A stretch of DNA of 64,000 bases from Bacillus_I endophytica_A (GCF_026790145.1 NZ_JALAMS010000028.1:1-64000), one strand, 5' to 3'. Counted from the stretch's first letter, positions 32,558-41,473 are shown. Notes: generated by a model from the letters alone, not told the origin. Program-made: numbers and translations.

Positions 32558-33262
32558 TTACGACCCGAAAATAGCAACTTGTTGACCTTGCAAGAAGAAC
32601 GTTTGGTTTCTCCACTTTAGCGTATTTAATACATATCCTAAAGCATCTGCATTATAGCGACCCGCAATTCGCTGATAAGCTAAAAGCTCATACACGCCAT
32701 CTCGATCGAAGTCCACAGGATACAATCCACTAATTGGATTGACAAACCCACTCATGGGCTCTTTTAATGTTCCATCACTATTATATATCTCGTCTAAATA
32801 TTGCTTATCTCTTGTCGAAATATCAATGATGTATTTTTTCTGATTCCGCTCGCTTATGACCTCTACTTTTTTATCGTTTTTATACGTGACTTCATACTTA
32901 TAGTAGTCATTATATACATTTGAATCAAAAATTAGCCGAGGTGTGAGGTTTACAAATGAATAGAGGTTATGATACATCATTCCACCGCTTCCCCCTGAAT
33001 CAATGCTTACTAAAATATCAGCTATTTTATCTCCTGTAACATCTCCCACAAATAATGATGGACCATATCCCTCATCTTCTGTTAATGGTACGCTTACTAT
33101 CTTTCCTGTTCTACCATCTTTCACAAGGAGACGAAGATGCTGAATAAAGGGACTATCAGCCGTCTTCTCCCCGACTAACGAGATATAATCTGGCACCTTA
33201 TCTCCTGTGACATCTCCTGTTGTAAAGGCTACAGTGCTTAGATGTTGTCTAAAATAGTGCAT
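32558..33262 (-). CDS. VCBS/FG-GAP repeat-like protein
   Basis: A 234-residue protein with three Asp-rich calcium-loop-like motifs: GDVTGDKVPD, GDVTGDKIAD and VDFDRDGVYE. These occur in FG-GAP/VCBS beta-propeller repeats and usually bind Ca2+. No signal peptide or membrane segment is visible, so it may be cytoplasmic or spore-associated rather than exported, which is unusual for the group. AAGGAG precedes the ATG. Similar proteins occur in Bacillus, often annotated only as VCBS-repeat or hypothetical. No function can be assigned. Confidence 0.65.
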   Translation of the reverse strand: MHYFRQHLSTVAFTTGDVTGDKVPDYISLVGEKTADSPFIQHLRLLVKDGRTGKIVSVPLTEDEGYGPSLFVGDVTGDKIADILVSIDSGGSGGMMYHNLYSFVNLTPRLIFDSNVYNDYYKYEVTYKNDKKVEVISERNQKKYIIDISTRDKQYLDEIYNSDGTLKEPMSGFVNPISGLYPVDFDRDGVYELLAYQRIAGRYNADALGYVLNTLKWRNQTFFLQGQQVAIFGS

Positions 33263-33326
33263 AGTCTTCTCCTTTTCAAATCATTTTGTATCAGTATATG
33301 GGCGAAAAAGAGATGTTGCGACTAAA

Positions 33327-33356
33327 AAAGGGAACAAGAAATATCTTATTCCCTTT
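33327..33356 (-). terminator. terminator of yfjO
   Basis: Stem 33327-33339 with 33344-33356 (one mismatch) has a 4-nt loop and a U-run on the reverse strand, one nt after the stop codon. Confidence 0.75.
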
Positions 33357-33357
33357 G

Positions 33358-34752
33358 CTATTTCAAGCTCAGTGTTGTCACACTTTCGACGTGTGCTGTT
33401 TGAGGAAACATGTCCACAGGCTGAATGCGCTCTACTTTATAGAGTTTTGTTAATATCTTAACATCTTTAGCAAGAGTTGATGGATTACATGAAACGTATA
33501 CGACTTTTTTCGGCTTGACGTCTAAAATGGTTTTTAGAAGTTTTTCATCACACCCTGTGCGAGGGGGATCGACAACAACGACATCTGGTTTCCAACCTTC
33601 TTTTACCCATTTCGGCATCCAATACTCAGCTTTTCCAACTACATAATGAGCATTGTCATAGCCTTTTGCTTTGGCATTTTTATTAGCGTCGACGATGGAA
33701 TCTTCAATAACGTCCATGCCGCGGATTTCACCTGCTTCATCAGCAAGCCAAAGACCAATCGTTCCGACGCCACAGTAAGCATCTACAATTTTTTCTTTTC
33801 CTGTTAAATCAGCTTCTTTTTTCACTTCGTTATAAAGTTTAACAGTTTGCGTTGGATTCAACTGGAAGAAAGCACGAGCTGATAAGTCAAAAGACAAGTC
33901 GCCAAGTACTTCCTCAATGGTTTCTTTTCCGTCTAACGTAAATGTCTTATCTCCAAAAATCAGTGACGTTTTTTGACCGTTCACATTTTGCATAATGGAT
34001 TTCACTTCTGGAAGGCGCTTTTTCACTTCTTGAATAAGAAGATCTTTTTTAGGAAGCTCTTCTTGAGAAGTAATAAGAACAAGCTGTACTTCTCCTGTTG
34101 AAACTCCAATACGAGTCACTATTGTACGAACAAGCCCCTTACGTTTACGTTCATCATAAATCGAAATTTTCAAATCTTGAAGAATTTGTTTTACATTGTT
34201 AATCACTTTCGTTGTTTCAGGACGCTGTACAATACACTCGTTAATATTAATAAGACGATGCGAATTTGCCCCGTAAAGACCTGCGATTACTTTTCCTTTT
34301 AACAGTCCTACTTGGAACTGAGCTTTGTTGCGATACTTCCATGGCTCTTCCATTCCAATTGTTTGTTCAAGCTTTTTCTCTAAATTGCGTACATTACCAT
34401 GACGTTCAAATGCCTGAACAACAATGTCTCGTTTGGCTTTCAACTGCCCTTCATAGCTTAAATGCTGAAGCTGACAGCCGCCACATTTTTCATAAATTGG
34501 ACATGGAGCTTTGACACGTTCGTCAGACATTTTGCGTATGCGTTTCACACGTCCTTCGGCAAATTTATGTTTTACATTCGTAATTTCCGCGATAACTTCC
34601 TCATTTGGAAGCGCCCCTGGAACAAACACGACTTGCTTTTTAAAATACCCAACACCTTCTCCATTAATGCCGAGTCTTTTGATTGTAAGTGGAACATGTT
34701 GTCCAACTTTTACTTTCATCTCAACCTTTTCTCTCTTCTGATTTGTCTTCAA
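33358..34752 (-). CDS. yfjO: RumA/TrmA-type RNA uracil-C5 methyltransferase
   Basis: An S-adenosylmethionine-dependent enzyme that makes 5-methyluridine in RNA. It has 464 residues: N-terminal TRAM domain (15-75), iron-sulfur cysteines Cys84, 90, 93 and 173, and a C-terminal methyltransferase domain with DAYCGVGTIGLWLA and the catalytic cysteine in VYVSCNPSTLAKD. By position next to yfjP it is the B. subtilis YfjO counterpart; a 23S rRNA target is likely but unproven. It starts with TTG at 34752 behind AGGAGG at 9 nt; an ATG at 34719 with AAAAGG is a fair alternative. Confidence 0.9.
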   Translation of the reverse strand: MKTNQKREKVEMKVKVGQHVPLTIKRLGINGEGVGYFKKQVVFVPGALPNEEVIAEITNVKHKFAEGRVKRIRKMSDERVKAPCPIYEKCGGCQLQHLSYEGQLKAKRDIVVQAFERHGNVRNLEKKLEQTIGMEEPWKYRNKAQFQVGLLKGKVIAGLYGANSHRLININECIVQRPETTKVINNVKQILQDLKISIYDERKRKGLVRTIVTRIGVSTGEVQLVLITSQEELPKKDLLIQEVKKRLPEVKSIMQNVNGQKTSLIFGDKTFTLDGKETIEEVLGDLSFDLSARAFFQLNPTQTVKLYNEVKKEADLTGKEKIVDAYCGVGTIGLWLADEAGEIRGMDVIEDSIVDANKNAKAKGYDNAHYVVGKAEYWMPKWVKEGWKPDVVVVDPPRTGCDEKLLKTILDVKPKKVVYVSCNPSTLAKDVKILTKLYKVERIQPVDMFPQTAHVESVTTLSLK

Positions 34753-34773
34753 AAGGTTGCACCTCCTTTAATG

Positions 34774-35637
34774 TTATTCAATACTTTTCCATAAATACAA
34801 GCTTGCATAACTTAAATATGGAGCCCACCCCTCACTAAGTTCATCCATTTGTAAAAGGGTTGGCCGCTTTTCTAAGTTAAAAAGCTTAGCAACAGCGGTC
34901 TGTAAGCCAAGATCTGCTTTCGGAAATAAGTTTTCTCGTCCACATCCCGCCATTAAGAAATTTTGCGCTGTCCACGGACCAATACCGCGAATTTCAACTA
35001 AAGTTTTAACAACCTCTTCATCAGGAAGCTCTTGTAAAGCTTCCAGAGACAAAGTTCCTGAAACAATCTCCCTAGAGACACCAAGAATATATTCTGCTTT
35101 ACGCTCGCTTAATCCAATTTCACGGAGTTCTTCAATAGAGCGAGCAACAATTGCTTCTGGCTCTGGGTAGACAAAAACTTCGTCTATCATTGTCCCGAAT
35201 GTTCTTACAAAGCGAGCTGTTAAAAGATCTGCAACTTTCATACTTACTTGCTGATGAATAATATTTTTCACTAAACATCCATAAAGGTTAAATTCACAAA
35301 CAAGCGGAGATCCGCGAAACTTTTTAAAAAGTGGCGCTAGACTTGTTTCTTTAAAATGATCTTCTACTTTTTGTAAGTCTCGATCAAACTGAAAAATGCG
35401 TGAGAGCTCTTCCATAACTGCTTTTTCATCTAGAGAATCTTCACTATAGATAACACACGAAGGCTCTTCGACAGTTCCAGTACTTTTTATATAAACAACA
35501 GTAGGGATATTATGAATCCGTAATGGTACTTTCATCCCTTTGTAGTCATGATCAATGTTGTGTAAAGAATCCAGAGAAAGACGGGTAAAAACGTGGGTAA
35601 AATCATATGGGGATTTTAATTTCTTTTCTATTCTCAT
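34774..35637 (-). CDS. yfjP: YfjP, AlkA-type DNA-3-methyladenine glycosylase
   Basis: A base-excision repair glycosylase of 287 residues that removes alkylated purines. The helix-hairpin-helix is LVEIRGIGPWTAQNFLMAG and the catalytic Asp lies in FPKADLGLQTA. Its upstream neighbour pdaA and downstream yfjO match the B. subtilis order. The N-terminal region of about 90 residues corresponds to the AlkA_N-like domain. GGGAAGGGAA sits directly before the ATG. It is 21 nt from yfjO and may be cotranscribed with it. Confidence 0.9.
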   Translation of the reverse strand: MRIEKKLKSPYDFTHVFTRLSLDSLHNIDHDYKGMKVPLRIHNIPTVVYIKSTGTVEEPSCVIYSEDSLDEKAVMEELSRIFQFDRDLQKVEDHFKETSLAPLFKKFRGSPLVCEFNLYGCLVKNIIHQQVSMKVADLLTARFVRTFGTMIDEVFVYPEPEAIVARSIEELREIGLSERKAEYILGVSREIVSGTLSLEALQELPDEEVVKTLVEIRGIGPWTAQNFLMAGCGRENLFPKADLGLQTAVAKLFNLEKRPTLLQMDELSEGWAPYLSYASLYLWKSIE

Positions 35638-35703
35638 TTCCCTTCCCCCCTCCTTTTTGTCAACCTTATAATAGTAAACGAACTAGGGGCTAAAACGCAA
35701 ATA

Positions 35704-35734
35704 GGAAAAGCCTGCTTAGTCAGCAGACTTCTCC
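35704..35734 (-). terminator. terminator of pdaA
   Basis: A composite stem of two helices (35704-35710 with 35728-35734, and 35712-35716 with 35722-35726) overlaps the end of pdaA. Confidence 0.65.
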
Positions 35735-36495
35735 TTTTGCTTTTCATTTACTAAATGATCTAAAGATTTGAATTTATAGCCTTGCTTTTTCAAATCAATG
35801 ATGGCACGCTCAAGTGCTTCAGCATTGTCTTTTGACACCGTATGAAGCAAAATGACAGCCCCTGGATGGATTTGTTCCATAATATTATCGTATGCATAAC
35901 GCCATCCTTTTTGCTGATCTGTTTTCCAGTCCACAAATGCAACAGACCAAAAAACTGTCGTATATCCTTCATTACGAGCTACTTCTAAAACACGCTCACT
36001 AAAAACCCCTCTTGGTGGTCTTAAATAGCGCATCTCTTTTTTTCTAGTGAGTTTTGTATATTCATCTTTTACACATTTAAGCTCTTTTTTTAATCGTTCA
36101 TCACTTACTTGTGTAAAATCTGGATGATGCCAAGAATGGTTTCCAACAATATGGCCTTCTTTCGCCATTCGCTTTACAAGTGAAGGCTCACTCTCTAGAA
36201 ACTGACCTGTCACAAAAAACGTTGCTGTGACATTCTGTTTTTTCAAAACATCTAAAACACCTGATGTATATCCATTTTCATAACCGTTATCAAAAGTTAG
36301 ATAGACATTTTTGTCTTTACCAACGTAAAAAGACTTTTGCCTTTTCAACATTTCTTCATACTGCTTTCCAACTTCAGGTTTTACATGATCTTTGTTTTTC
36401 GCAAATCCCCAGTTGTAAGGTGTGTTCGAAGAACTTGCTGAGATACTCATTGGCAATGCTAACATCATGCATAGCACGAGAAGAAAATAACGCAT
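35716..36495 (-). CDS. pdaA: PdaA, peptidoglycan N-acetylmuramic acid deacetylase
   Basis: PdaA deacetylates muramic acid in the spore cortex so that muramic-delta-lactam can form, which is needed for germination. It has 259 residues with a signal peptide (MRYFLLVLCMMLALPMSISA) and a NodB polysaccharide deacetylase domain. LTFDNGYENG (66-75) has TFDNG in place of the usual TFDDG, as in PdaA proteins. GNHSWHHPD and RPPRGVFSE follow. A sigma-G-like -35 (GCATG) and -10 (CAAACTA) occur upstream but are 19 nt apart, one more than usual. In B. subtilis the gene is expressed in the forespore under sigma-G. Confidence 0.93.
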   Translation of the reverse strand: MRYFLLVLCMMLALPMSISASSSNTPYNWGFAKNKDHVKPEVGKQYEEMLKRQKSFYVGKDKNVYLTFDNGYENGYTSGVLDVLKKQNVTATFFVTGQFLESEPSLVKRMAKEGHIVGNHSWHHPDFTQVSDERLKKELKCVKDEYTKLTRKKEMRYLRPPRGVFSERVLEVARNEGYTTVFWSVAFVDWKTDQQKGWRYAYDNIMEQIHPGAVILLHTVSKDNAEALERAIIDLKKQGYKFKSLDHLVNEKQKEKSAD

Positions 36496-36575
36496 CCCCT
36501 AGTCCCCTTTCAGTCATTTACTGTTAGTTTGGACTTTGAGTCAGCAAGTTCATGCACACCATTATTTGACTGCTT

Positions 36576-36761
36576 TTACTTCCAGTCTTTTTTGAACTGT
36601 TCACACTTTAGCTGAAGGTCGTCCATCATGCCAATAAGGCGGTCAATATCTTCAATGTCAGCATTTTCTGCCTCTAAAGAGTCCAGTACGTGCATAAACA
36701 TATCAAGACGGGTTCTTAAATACTGAAGCTGCGCTTCTTTATCGTGAATTGCATTGCCCAT
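36576..36761 (-). CDS. yfjT: YfjT/SE1561-family small protein
   Basis: A 61-residue soluble, acidic, helical protein, beginning MGNAIHDKEAQLQYLRTRL and ending KCEQFKKDWK. It resembles the family annotated SE1561 in Firmicutes and occupies the yfjT position beside pdaA. The ATG at 36761 has GGGAGAG at seven nt; a GTG six nt upstream (36767) is too near that site. The function is unknown. Heptad-like leucines suggest dimerisation. Confidence 0.75.
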   Translation of the reverse strand: MGNAIHDKEAQLQYLRTRLDMFMHVLDSLEAENADIEDIDRLIGMMDDLQLKCEQFKKDWK

Positions 36762-36910
36762 TTTCACACTCTCCCTTCACATTCTTAATGGTAGCGAATG
36801 ATTTCAGCATTGACAACTAAAAGCGGATAATTCCATAATAATCGTTAGTGCCCTTTATTTAGTTTGATGAAATAATGTGAGAGACAGGTTCTCTTTTTAA
36901 AGGAGTTTTT

Positions 36911-38032
36911 ATGATGAAACAAACGGTTTTAAAACCGATAACCCCACAGTACGACCCGTGGGAAGCTTATTTAGATACCGAGGAGTTTGGTAAACCAACA
37001 TTAACAAACGTCGAGTTTACAACAACTACTCTTTGTAATATGCGCTGTGAACACTGTGCTGTTGGTTACACATTACAACCAAAAGATGATCCAGCTCTTC
37101 CATTAGATTTGTTAATTCAGCGACTAGAGGAAATTCCTCATCTTCGTTCTATTAGCATTACAGGTGGAGAGCCAATGCTTTCTCTTTCATCTGTAAAAAA
37201 TTACGTTGTACCGCTATTAAAGTATGCACACGAGCGTGGTGTGCGCACGCAAATCAATTCGAACTTAACGTTAGATTTATCTCGTTATGAGCTTATTATT
37301 CCATACTTGGACGTTTTACATATTTCTCATAACTGGGGAACGATGGATGAGTTTGTTGAAGGCGGATTTGCGATGATGGAGCGCAAACCAACGTATAAGC
37401 AGCGTGCAAAATATTTTGAGAAAATGATTGAGAATAGTCGAGCCCTTGCAAAAGCAGGTGTTATGGTTTCTGCGGAAACTATGTTAAACAAGCGAACGCT
37501 ACCATACATGAAAGATATTCACCATCAAATTGTTAACGAAATGAAGTGTGGCCGACACGAAGTTCACCCCATGTATCCGAGTGACTTTGCAAGTGCTCTT
37601 GAAACCCTTTCTCTAAAAGACATGAGAAAAGCGATTCACGATTTGTTAGACGTTCGAGATGAAAATGTATGGATGCTGTTTGGAACGCTTCCTTTTTATC
37701 CTTGTAGCTCAAATGAAGAAGATTTATCACTTTTAAAACGTCTTCATAGTGCTAAAAATGTTACAGTTCGAAACGATCCTGATGGCCGTTCACGACTAAA
37801 CGTCAGCATTTTTTCTGGAGATATTATCGTCACAGATTTCGGAGATACGCCAGCACTTGGAAATATTCAGGACACAAAACTTCTAGATGCTTTCCAAACA
37901 TGGCAAAATTCTAATATCTCAAAAGAAATAAGCTGTCACTGTCCAGCGGTGAAATGTCTTGGACCAAATATTTTAGTACGTGATTCTTATTACAAAGATA
38001 CAGATTTTACAAAACTGTCTTCCAACCTATAA
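36911..38032 (+). CDS. yfkAB: YfkAB, radical SAM protein with CxCxxxxC motif
   Basis: A radical S-adenosylmethionine enzyme of 373 residues. The [4Fe-4S] motif is Cys42-x3-Cys46-x2-Cys49 (LCNMRCEHC), with SAM-binding TGGEPM downstream. The C terminus carries the CHCPAVKCLGP cysteines, the CxCxxxxC feature that names the family. It is a single intact frame here; from memory the B. subtilis 168 reference is split into yfkA and yfkB. AAAGGAG precedes two possible ATGs. The substrate is unknown. Confidence 0.9.
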   Translation: MMKQTVLKPITPQYDPWEAYLDTEEFGKPTLTNVEFTTTTLCNMRCEHCAVGYTLQPKDDPALPLDLLIQRLEEIPHLRSISITGGEPMLSLSSVKNYVVPLLKYAHERGVRTQINSNLTLDLSRYELIIPYLDVLHISHNWGTMDEFVEGGFAMMERKPTYKQRAKYFEKMIENSRALAKAGVMVSAETMLNKRTLPYMKDIHHQIVNEMKCGRHEVHPMYPSDFASALETLSLKDMRKAIHDLLDVRDENVWMLFGTLPFYPCSSNEEDLSLLKRLHSAKNVTVRNDPDGRSRLNVSIFSGDIIVTDFGDTPALGNIQDTKLLDAFQTWQNSNISKEISCHCPAVKCLGPNILVRDSYYKDTDFTKLSSNL

Positions 38033-38060
38033 AAAAGGTGCTCAACTGAGCACCTTTTTT
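38031..38060. terminator. bidirectional terminator, yfkAB/yfkD
   Basis: Perfect arms (38031-38044 and 38047-38060) of G+C-rich core with U-runs on both strands. Confidence 0.9.
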
Positions 38061-38854
38061 TATGAAACATGATACATAAAAGATAAGTGATCTTGAACAG
38101 GGATCCAAGCTCCAATTCCTTGTGATGTAACATTCTTCACGACAATTGTTCGCTTCGTTCCTTTAATAACAAGATACACTTCCCCATATGTGACTTTCCC
38201 CTTTTCACTTACAGCGGGAACATATGAGTGAAGCTGAGCAAATTTCTTTGCTGGTACCGTATATTCTCTTTCTTTTTTCGTTCCTGCCCCAACAATTGTC
38301 GTAAAAGCAAGAGGGAGCTTTGTTTTTTCTTGCGCTTTTAAAAGCATCATCTTTTTTACTTCGTCCCCGTTTGGGATGTCAGCTGTTAATCCACCTTTAA
38401 CTTGCTTTTGCTGTTCTTGTCTGTAATACATTTTAGCAGGACTTTCAACTCCTCGGTTATCGTAACGGTTCGTATTAATATTCTGATACTCCCAGTTCGT
38501 ATTTGTTTCATCTGACTGATAGTTCAGTGCCCATTCCCCTAAATAGACCGTTGCCTTGAAACCAAGTGAAAGAGGATTAGAAGAAATAGAAGACTCGTTT
38601 AACATGCGAATAAGGTCTGGACTTTCAATCTTAACATTTGATGTTTCGATAAGCTCTTTTGTAAGCTCACTAGGCTGTAAAGAAGGAGAATCATGGTTTG
38701 AATTAGGATACGTGTTCTCTTTCCCAATGTTTAACGTAGCCCCTGGAATTTCAACGCCACTGCTTCCTTTTTTCTTTCCTTCAGCAGAAATTGAGGAAAC
38801 TCCTCCAAATACAAGTAGAAAAATAAGAAAGCTTAACACTACTTTACGAAGCAT
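38060..38854 (-). CDS. yfkD: YfkD, secreted or membrane-anchored protein
   Basis: A 264-residue YfkD-family protein with an N-terminal signal peptide (MLRKVVLSFLIFLLVFGGVSSISA), cleaved near residue 24. The remainder is predicted soluble and beta-rich, without recognised catalytic motifs. It precedes caxA on the same strand in the reading order (caxA starts first and its stop is 82 nt upstream of this start), as in B. subtilis yfkD-yfkE. Its function is unknown. Confidence 0.85.
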   Translation of the reverse strand: MLRKVVLSFLIFLLVFGGVSSISAEGKKKGSSGVEIPGATLNIGKENTYPNSNHDSPSLQPSELTKELIETSNVKIESPDLIRMLNESSISSNPLSLGFKATVYLGEWALNYQSDETNTNWEYQNINTNRYDNRGVESPAKMYYRQEQQKQVKGGLTADIPNGDEVKKMMLLKAQEKTKLPLAFTTIVGAGTKKEREYTVPAKKFAQLHSYVPAVSEKGKVTYGEVYLVIKGTKRTIVVKNVTSQGIGAWIPVQDHLSFMYHVS

Positions 38855-38936
38855 TCTAACACTCCTTTCAACAATAAGAAATTCCTTTGTTCGTAGTTTT
38901 TTCTTATCCCTATTTTTTTATCCGTAACATTCTTTC

Positions 38937-39995
38937 TTAAAATAAATAGAAACCAATTCCAATAATTACATACGCACCCAATAACATAGCTCCTTCAAAC
39001 CAATTCGTATCTCCATCGTTTGATACAATTACGGTTAAAAACACTGCGGAAAACATAGCGATGAGCTCTGGATAAGAAAAAACTAAAGGCATTGACTCTT
39101 GAAACAAGAGAGATAATAATACAAGCACTGGAGCTACAAACATAGCAACTTGAAGTGTTGAACCAATCGCAATTTCAACAGCAACGTCCATTCGATTTTT
39201 ATAAGCCATAAGAACAGCAGAAATATGTTCAGCTGCATTCCCTACAATAGCTACGATAATTACTCCAATGAATAACTCGCTCCATCCAAAACTTTCTCCA
39301 ACAATTTTAAATGTCTCCACAAGACTTTCTGAAATATAAGCAACAGCAATTGTTGCTAATGCGAGGATTACAAATGCTCGTTTTGCCGTCCATTCTGCTG
39401 TTTCCTCTTCATGAGTAACGTTTTGCTCTTCTTGTGTATAAACGCCTCTGTGTGTGACAAGACGAAACAAAAGAGCAGCAAGATAAAGAAAAATGAGGAT
39501 GATAGAAGTCCCAATGCTAAGACTAATAGCATTTTGCTCTGACATGCCTTTTGAAAATACTTCTGGAATAACAAAAGCGACCATAACAGAGAAAACAAGC
39601 AATCCTGAATTGTGACGCGCATCATAGACATTAAACGTCTGTCTTTTAAATTTCAGTCCCCCAACAAAAAAAGAAAGACCGCCAACGAGTAAAAGATTTC
39701 CTAACACAGATCCCGTTAACGATGCTAGTACTATTGTGACAAGTCCAGCTTTTAAGGAGAAAATTGAAATAATTAATTCAACAGCATTTCCAAATGTCGC
39801 ATTTAAAAGCCCTCCAATTCGTGGGCCTGTTACAATTGCAAGACTTTCTGTTGCCCTCCCCATATAGCTTGCTAGAGCAATAATTGTCAAACAATATACT
39901 CCAAACATAACAAGTGGAGAAAAATGTAGAAGATGACCAATAACTGAGAGCGGAACCCCAATAATTGTAATAATAAGAAAGACTTTATTAATCAA
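38937..39995 (-). CDS. caxA: CaxA/ChaA, calcium/proton antiporter (YfkE)
   Basis: An inner-membrane antiporter of 352 residues and about eleven helices that exports Ca2+ in exchange for protons. Both alpha-repeat signatures are present: NATFGNAVELIISIFSL in the first half and GNAAEHISAVLMAYKN in the second, with the glutamates that bind calcium. The structure of the B. subtilis YfkE relative is known. It starts with TTG at 39995, eight nt after GGGAGG. The position next to yfkD supports the assignment. Confidence 0.93.
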   Translation of the reverse strand: MINKVFLIITIIGVPLSVIGHLLHFSPLVMFGVYCLTIIALASYMGRATESLAIVTGPRIGGLLNATFGNAVELIISIFSLKAGLVTIVLASLTGSVLGNLLLVGGLSFFVGGLKFKRQTFNVYDARHNSGLLVFSVMVAFVIPEVFSKGMSEQNAISLSIGTSIILIFLYLAALLFRLVTHRGVYTQEEQNVTHEEETAEWTAKRAFVILALATIAVAYISESLVETFKIVGESFGWSELFIGVIIVAIVGNAAEHISAVLMAYKNRMDVAVEIAIGSTLQVAMFVAPVLVLLSLLFQESMPLVFSYPELIAMFSAVFLTVIVSNDGDTNWFEGAMLLGAYVIIGIGFYLF

Positions 39996-40088
39996 ACAAA
40001 CTGCCTCCCTTCATAGCTTTTCACTTCATATATCTACGTTATTTTGAACTAATCTTTCACTTATTATGAAGAAGATTTTAGGAAGTGT

Positions 40089-40114
40089 GTTTAAAACAGT
40101 GAAAACTAGGAAAA
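40089..40114 (+). promoter_or_regulatory. sigma-B promoter of the stress protein gene
   Basis: GTTTAA (40089-40094), 14 nt, then GGAAAA (40109-40114) is close to the sigma-B consensus GTTTAA / GGGWAW (one mismatch). The related B. subtilis gene ydaG is in the sigma-B general stress regulon. Confidence 0.6.
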
Positions 40115-40142
40115 TTAAAGACGAAAAGAAGGCTTATTTACG

Positions 40143-40553
40143 ATGAGTGAAGCTTTGAAAGAACATGTATTGTCTATCCTAAACAATTATAAAGTAGGAA
40201 CGCTAGCAACGATTCGGAACGATCAACCATTCTCTCGCTTTATGATGTTTTTCCATGAAGAGCTTGTACTTTATACAGCAACAAACGAAGAAACTCATAA
40301 AGCAGAGGATATTGAGAAAAATCCCCATGTTCATATTCTGCTAAGAAAAGAAGATTCATGGAATAGTCCATATGTTGAAATTGAAGCAGAAGCAACAGTT
40401 GAAGAAACAAAAGCATTAAAAGAAAAATTTTGGAACGAACAGTTGAAGGAATGGATTAATAGTCTAGAGGATCCAAACTATCTTCTTCTTCAACTGACAC
40501 CAAAAAAGATTTATTACTACGAAAAACCTGGAAATAAAGCTCAAGTTCTATAA
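40143..40553 (+). CDS. General stress protein 26-like (pyridoxamine oxidase fold)
   Basis: A 136-residue split-barrel flavin-binding protein of the Pyrid_ox_like family, similar to B. subtilis YdaG. KVGTLATIRNDQPFSRFMMFFHEE is the flavin-contacting strand pattern, and PHVHILLRKE and QLTPKKIYYYE complete the barrel. The start ATG at 40143 has only a weak AAGG site, but the next Met is far inside. A candidate sigma-B promoter lies upstream. The enzyme activity is unknown. Confidence 0.85.
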   Translation: MSEALKEHVLSILNNYKVGTLATIRNDQPFSRFMMFFHEELVLYTATNEETHKAEDIEKNPHVHILLRKEDSWNSPYVEIEAEATVEETKALKEKFWNEQLKEWINSLEDPNYLLLQLTPKKIYYYEKPGNKAQVL

Positions 40554-40555
40554 AT

Positions 40556-40584
40556 AAAGAGGTGCTCAATATGAGCACCTCTTT
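40556..40584. terminator. bidirectional terminator
   Basis: Perfect 13-bp arms (40556-40568 and 40572-40584) with a 3-nt loop between convergent genes. Confidence 0.9.
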
Positions 40585-40966
40585 ATTTATAAATTGAAAA
40601 GCTTTCAGTAATGCTTATACTTCCTTGCACAGATTGAATCATCGGACATACTTTTTTAGATAATTGGATAAATCTTTTAATTTCTTCTTCTTTTAAGGCA
40701 GTACCTCTTAACAAATAATGAAGATGAACATGTTCAAGACGTTTGATAAGACCAGTACTTCTCTTTTCCTTTGTTTCTATTTTCATATCTGTTATAGCTA
40801 TCCCTTTTCTTTCTAACGTAGAGAGTAAAACTTCTCCACTGCACGAAGCAATTGATGCAATCATGAGTTCTGAGGGAGAAAACGTTCTTTTATTACTCCC
40901 TGATATATATAATCTGTTATGTTCCTTTTCTGTACTAAAACACCCTTCACTTTTTTGTAACTCCAT
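40583..40966 (-). CDS. OsmC-family peroxidase
   Basis: A 127-residue OsmC/Ohr-fold protein, likely a thiol peroxidase or a close relative. The two conserved cysteines are present in SIASCSGEVL and KKVCPMIQSVQGS, and FSPSELMIASIASC is the family core. I start it at the ATG at 40966, five nt after GAGGTG; the frame is open to 41053 with no ribosome site. It is convergent with the stress protein gene. Ohr versus OsmC type cannot be separated with confidence. Confidence 0.85.
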   Translation of the reverse strand: MELQKSEGCFSTEKEHNRLYISGSNKRTFSPSELMIASIASCSGEVLLSTLERKGIAITDMKIETKEKRSTGLIKRLEHVHLHYLLRGTALKEEEIKRFIQLSKKVCPMIQSVQGSISITESFSIYK

Positions 40967-41126
40967 TTCTTCACCTCTTTTCTCCCTTATATCACGGCTG
41001 ACAGCTTCATACAATGAGCGGAAAAATATTTTTTTCAAAAAAAAGATACACATTTTCCTTTCTCTGTTATATAATAAAAGTAAGTAAAATAAACTGTATT
41101 AAAACAGAAAAGAGGAGATGGAGAAT

Positions 41127-41273
41127 ATGAGCAGACAAGAACGGAAAAATATGATCGAATTTATTTCAAGAGTAAGACCAGTAGATATGGAGCTTTTCAT
41201 GTACATGACGGATGCTGATCTTGAGCAAGTTTATAACACAACTTATTTTTATCATGAAGAAATTGCAGAATAA
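41127..41273 (+). CDS. BH0509-family small protein
   Basis: A 48-residue protein (MSRQERKNMIEFISRVRPVD, then ELFMYMTDADLEQVYN). I recognise it as the BH0509 family of short Bacillus proteins of unknown function. AGAGGAG lies ahead of the ATG and a good TATAAT (41070-41075) sits upstream. Charged, helical, no membrane segment. A terminator-like hairpin at 41384-41424 lies downstream, before the P-type ATPase gene. Confidence 0.8.
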   Translation: MSRQERKNMIEFISRVRPVDMELFMYMTDADLEQVYNTTYFYHEEIAE

Positions 41274-41282
41274 AAACCTAAA

Positions 41283-41297
41283 TTAAAATAATTATTA
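41283..41297. promoter_or_regulatory. Per box-like site upstream of the P-type ATPase
   Basis: TTAAAATAATTATTA matches the Per-box consensus TTATAATnATTATAA at 12 of 14 defined positions. It lies before a TATACT -10 candidate near 41330. The B. subtilis ZosA gene is PerR-controlled. Confidence 0.5.
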
Positions 41298-41383
41298 AGT
41301 TATAATATTTCCCTTTTAGTAAATAAGTGATATACTATAAAAAACAAAGTTAGAAACAAGAGATTTCCTATAGGTTTTATAGT

Positions 41384-41424
41384 TGGTGCTGCTATCACAT
41401 GATAGCAGCACCACTGTGTTTTTT
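41384..41424 (+). terminator. terminator-like hairpin before the P-type ATPase gene
   Basis: Perfect 14-bp G+C-rich arms (41384-41397 and 41400-41413, small loop) and six U at 41419-41424. It may end the BH0509-family transcript or be an attenuator in the ATPase leader, 50 nt before the start codon. Confidence 0.8.
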
Positions 41425-41473
41425 AAGGGAATGATTTTGATTCTAATTCTCAATTAGCTAAGGGGGAATGAAA

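Noticed and set aside
36177..36527. Forward frame antisense to pdaA
   Set aside because: No ribosome site, no similarity, fully inside a recognised gene.
41274..41470. A zinc or manganese riboswitch before the P-type ATPase gene
   Set aside because: No conserved motif of a known class (for example the yybP-ykoY core) is present; the hairpin is better described as a terminator or attenuator.
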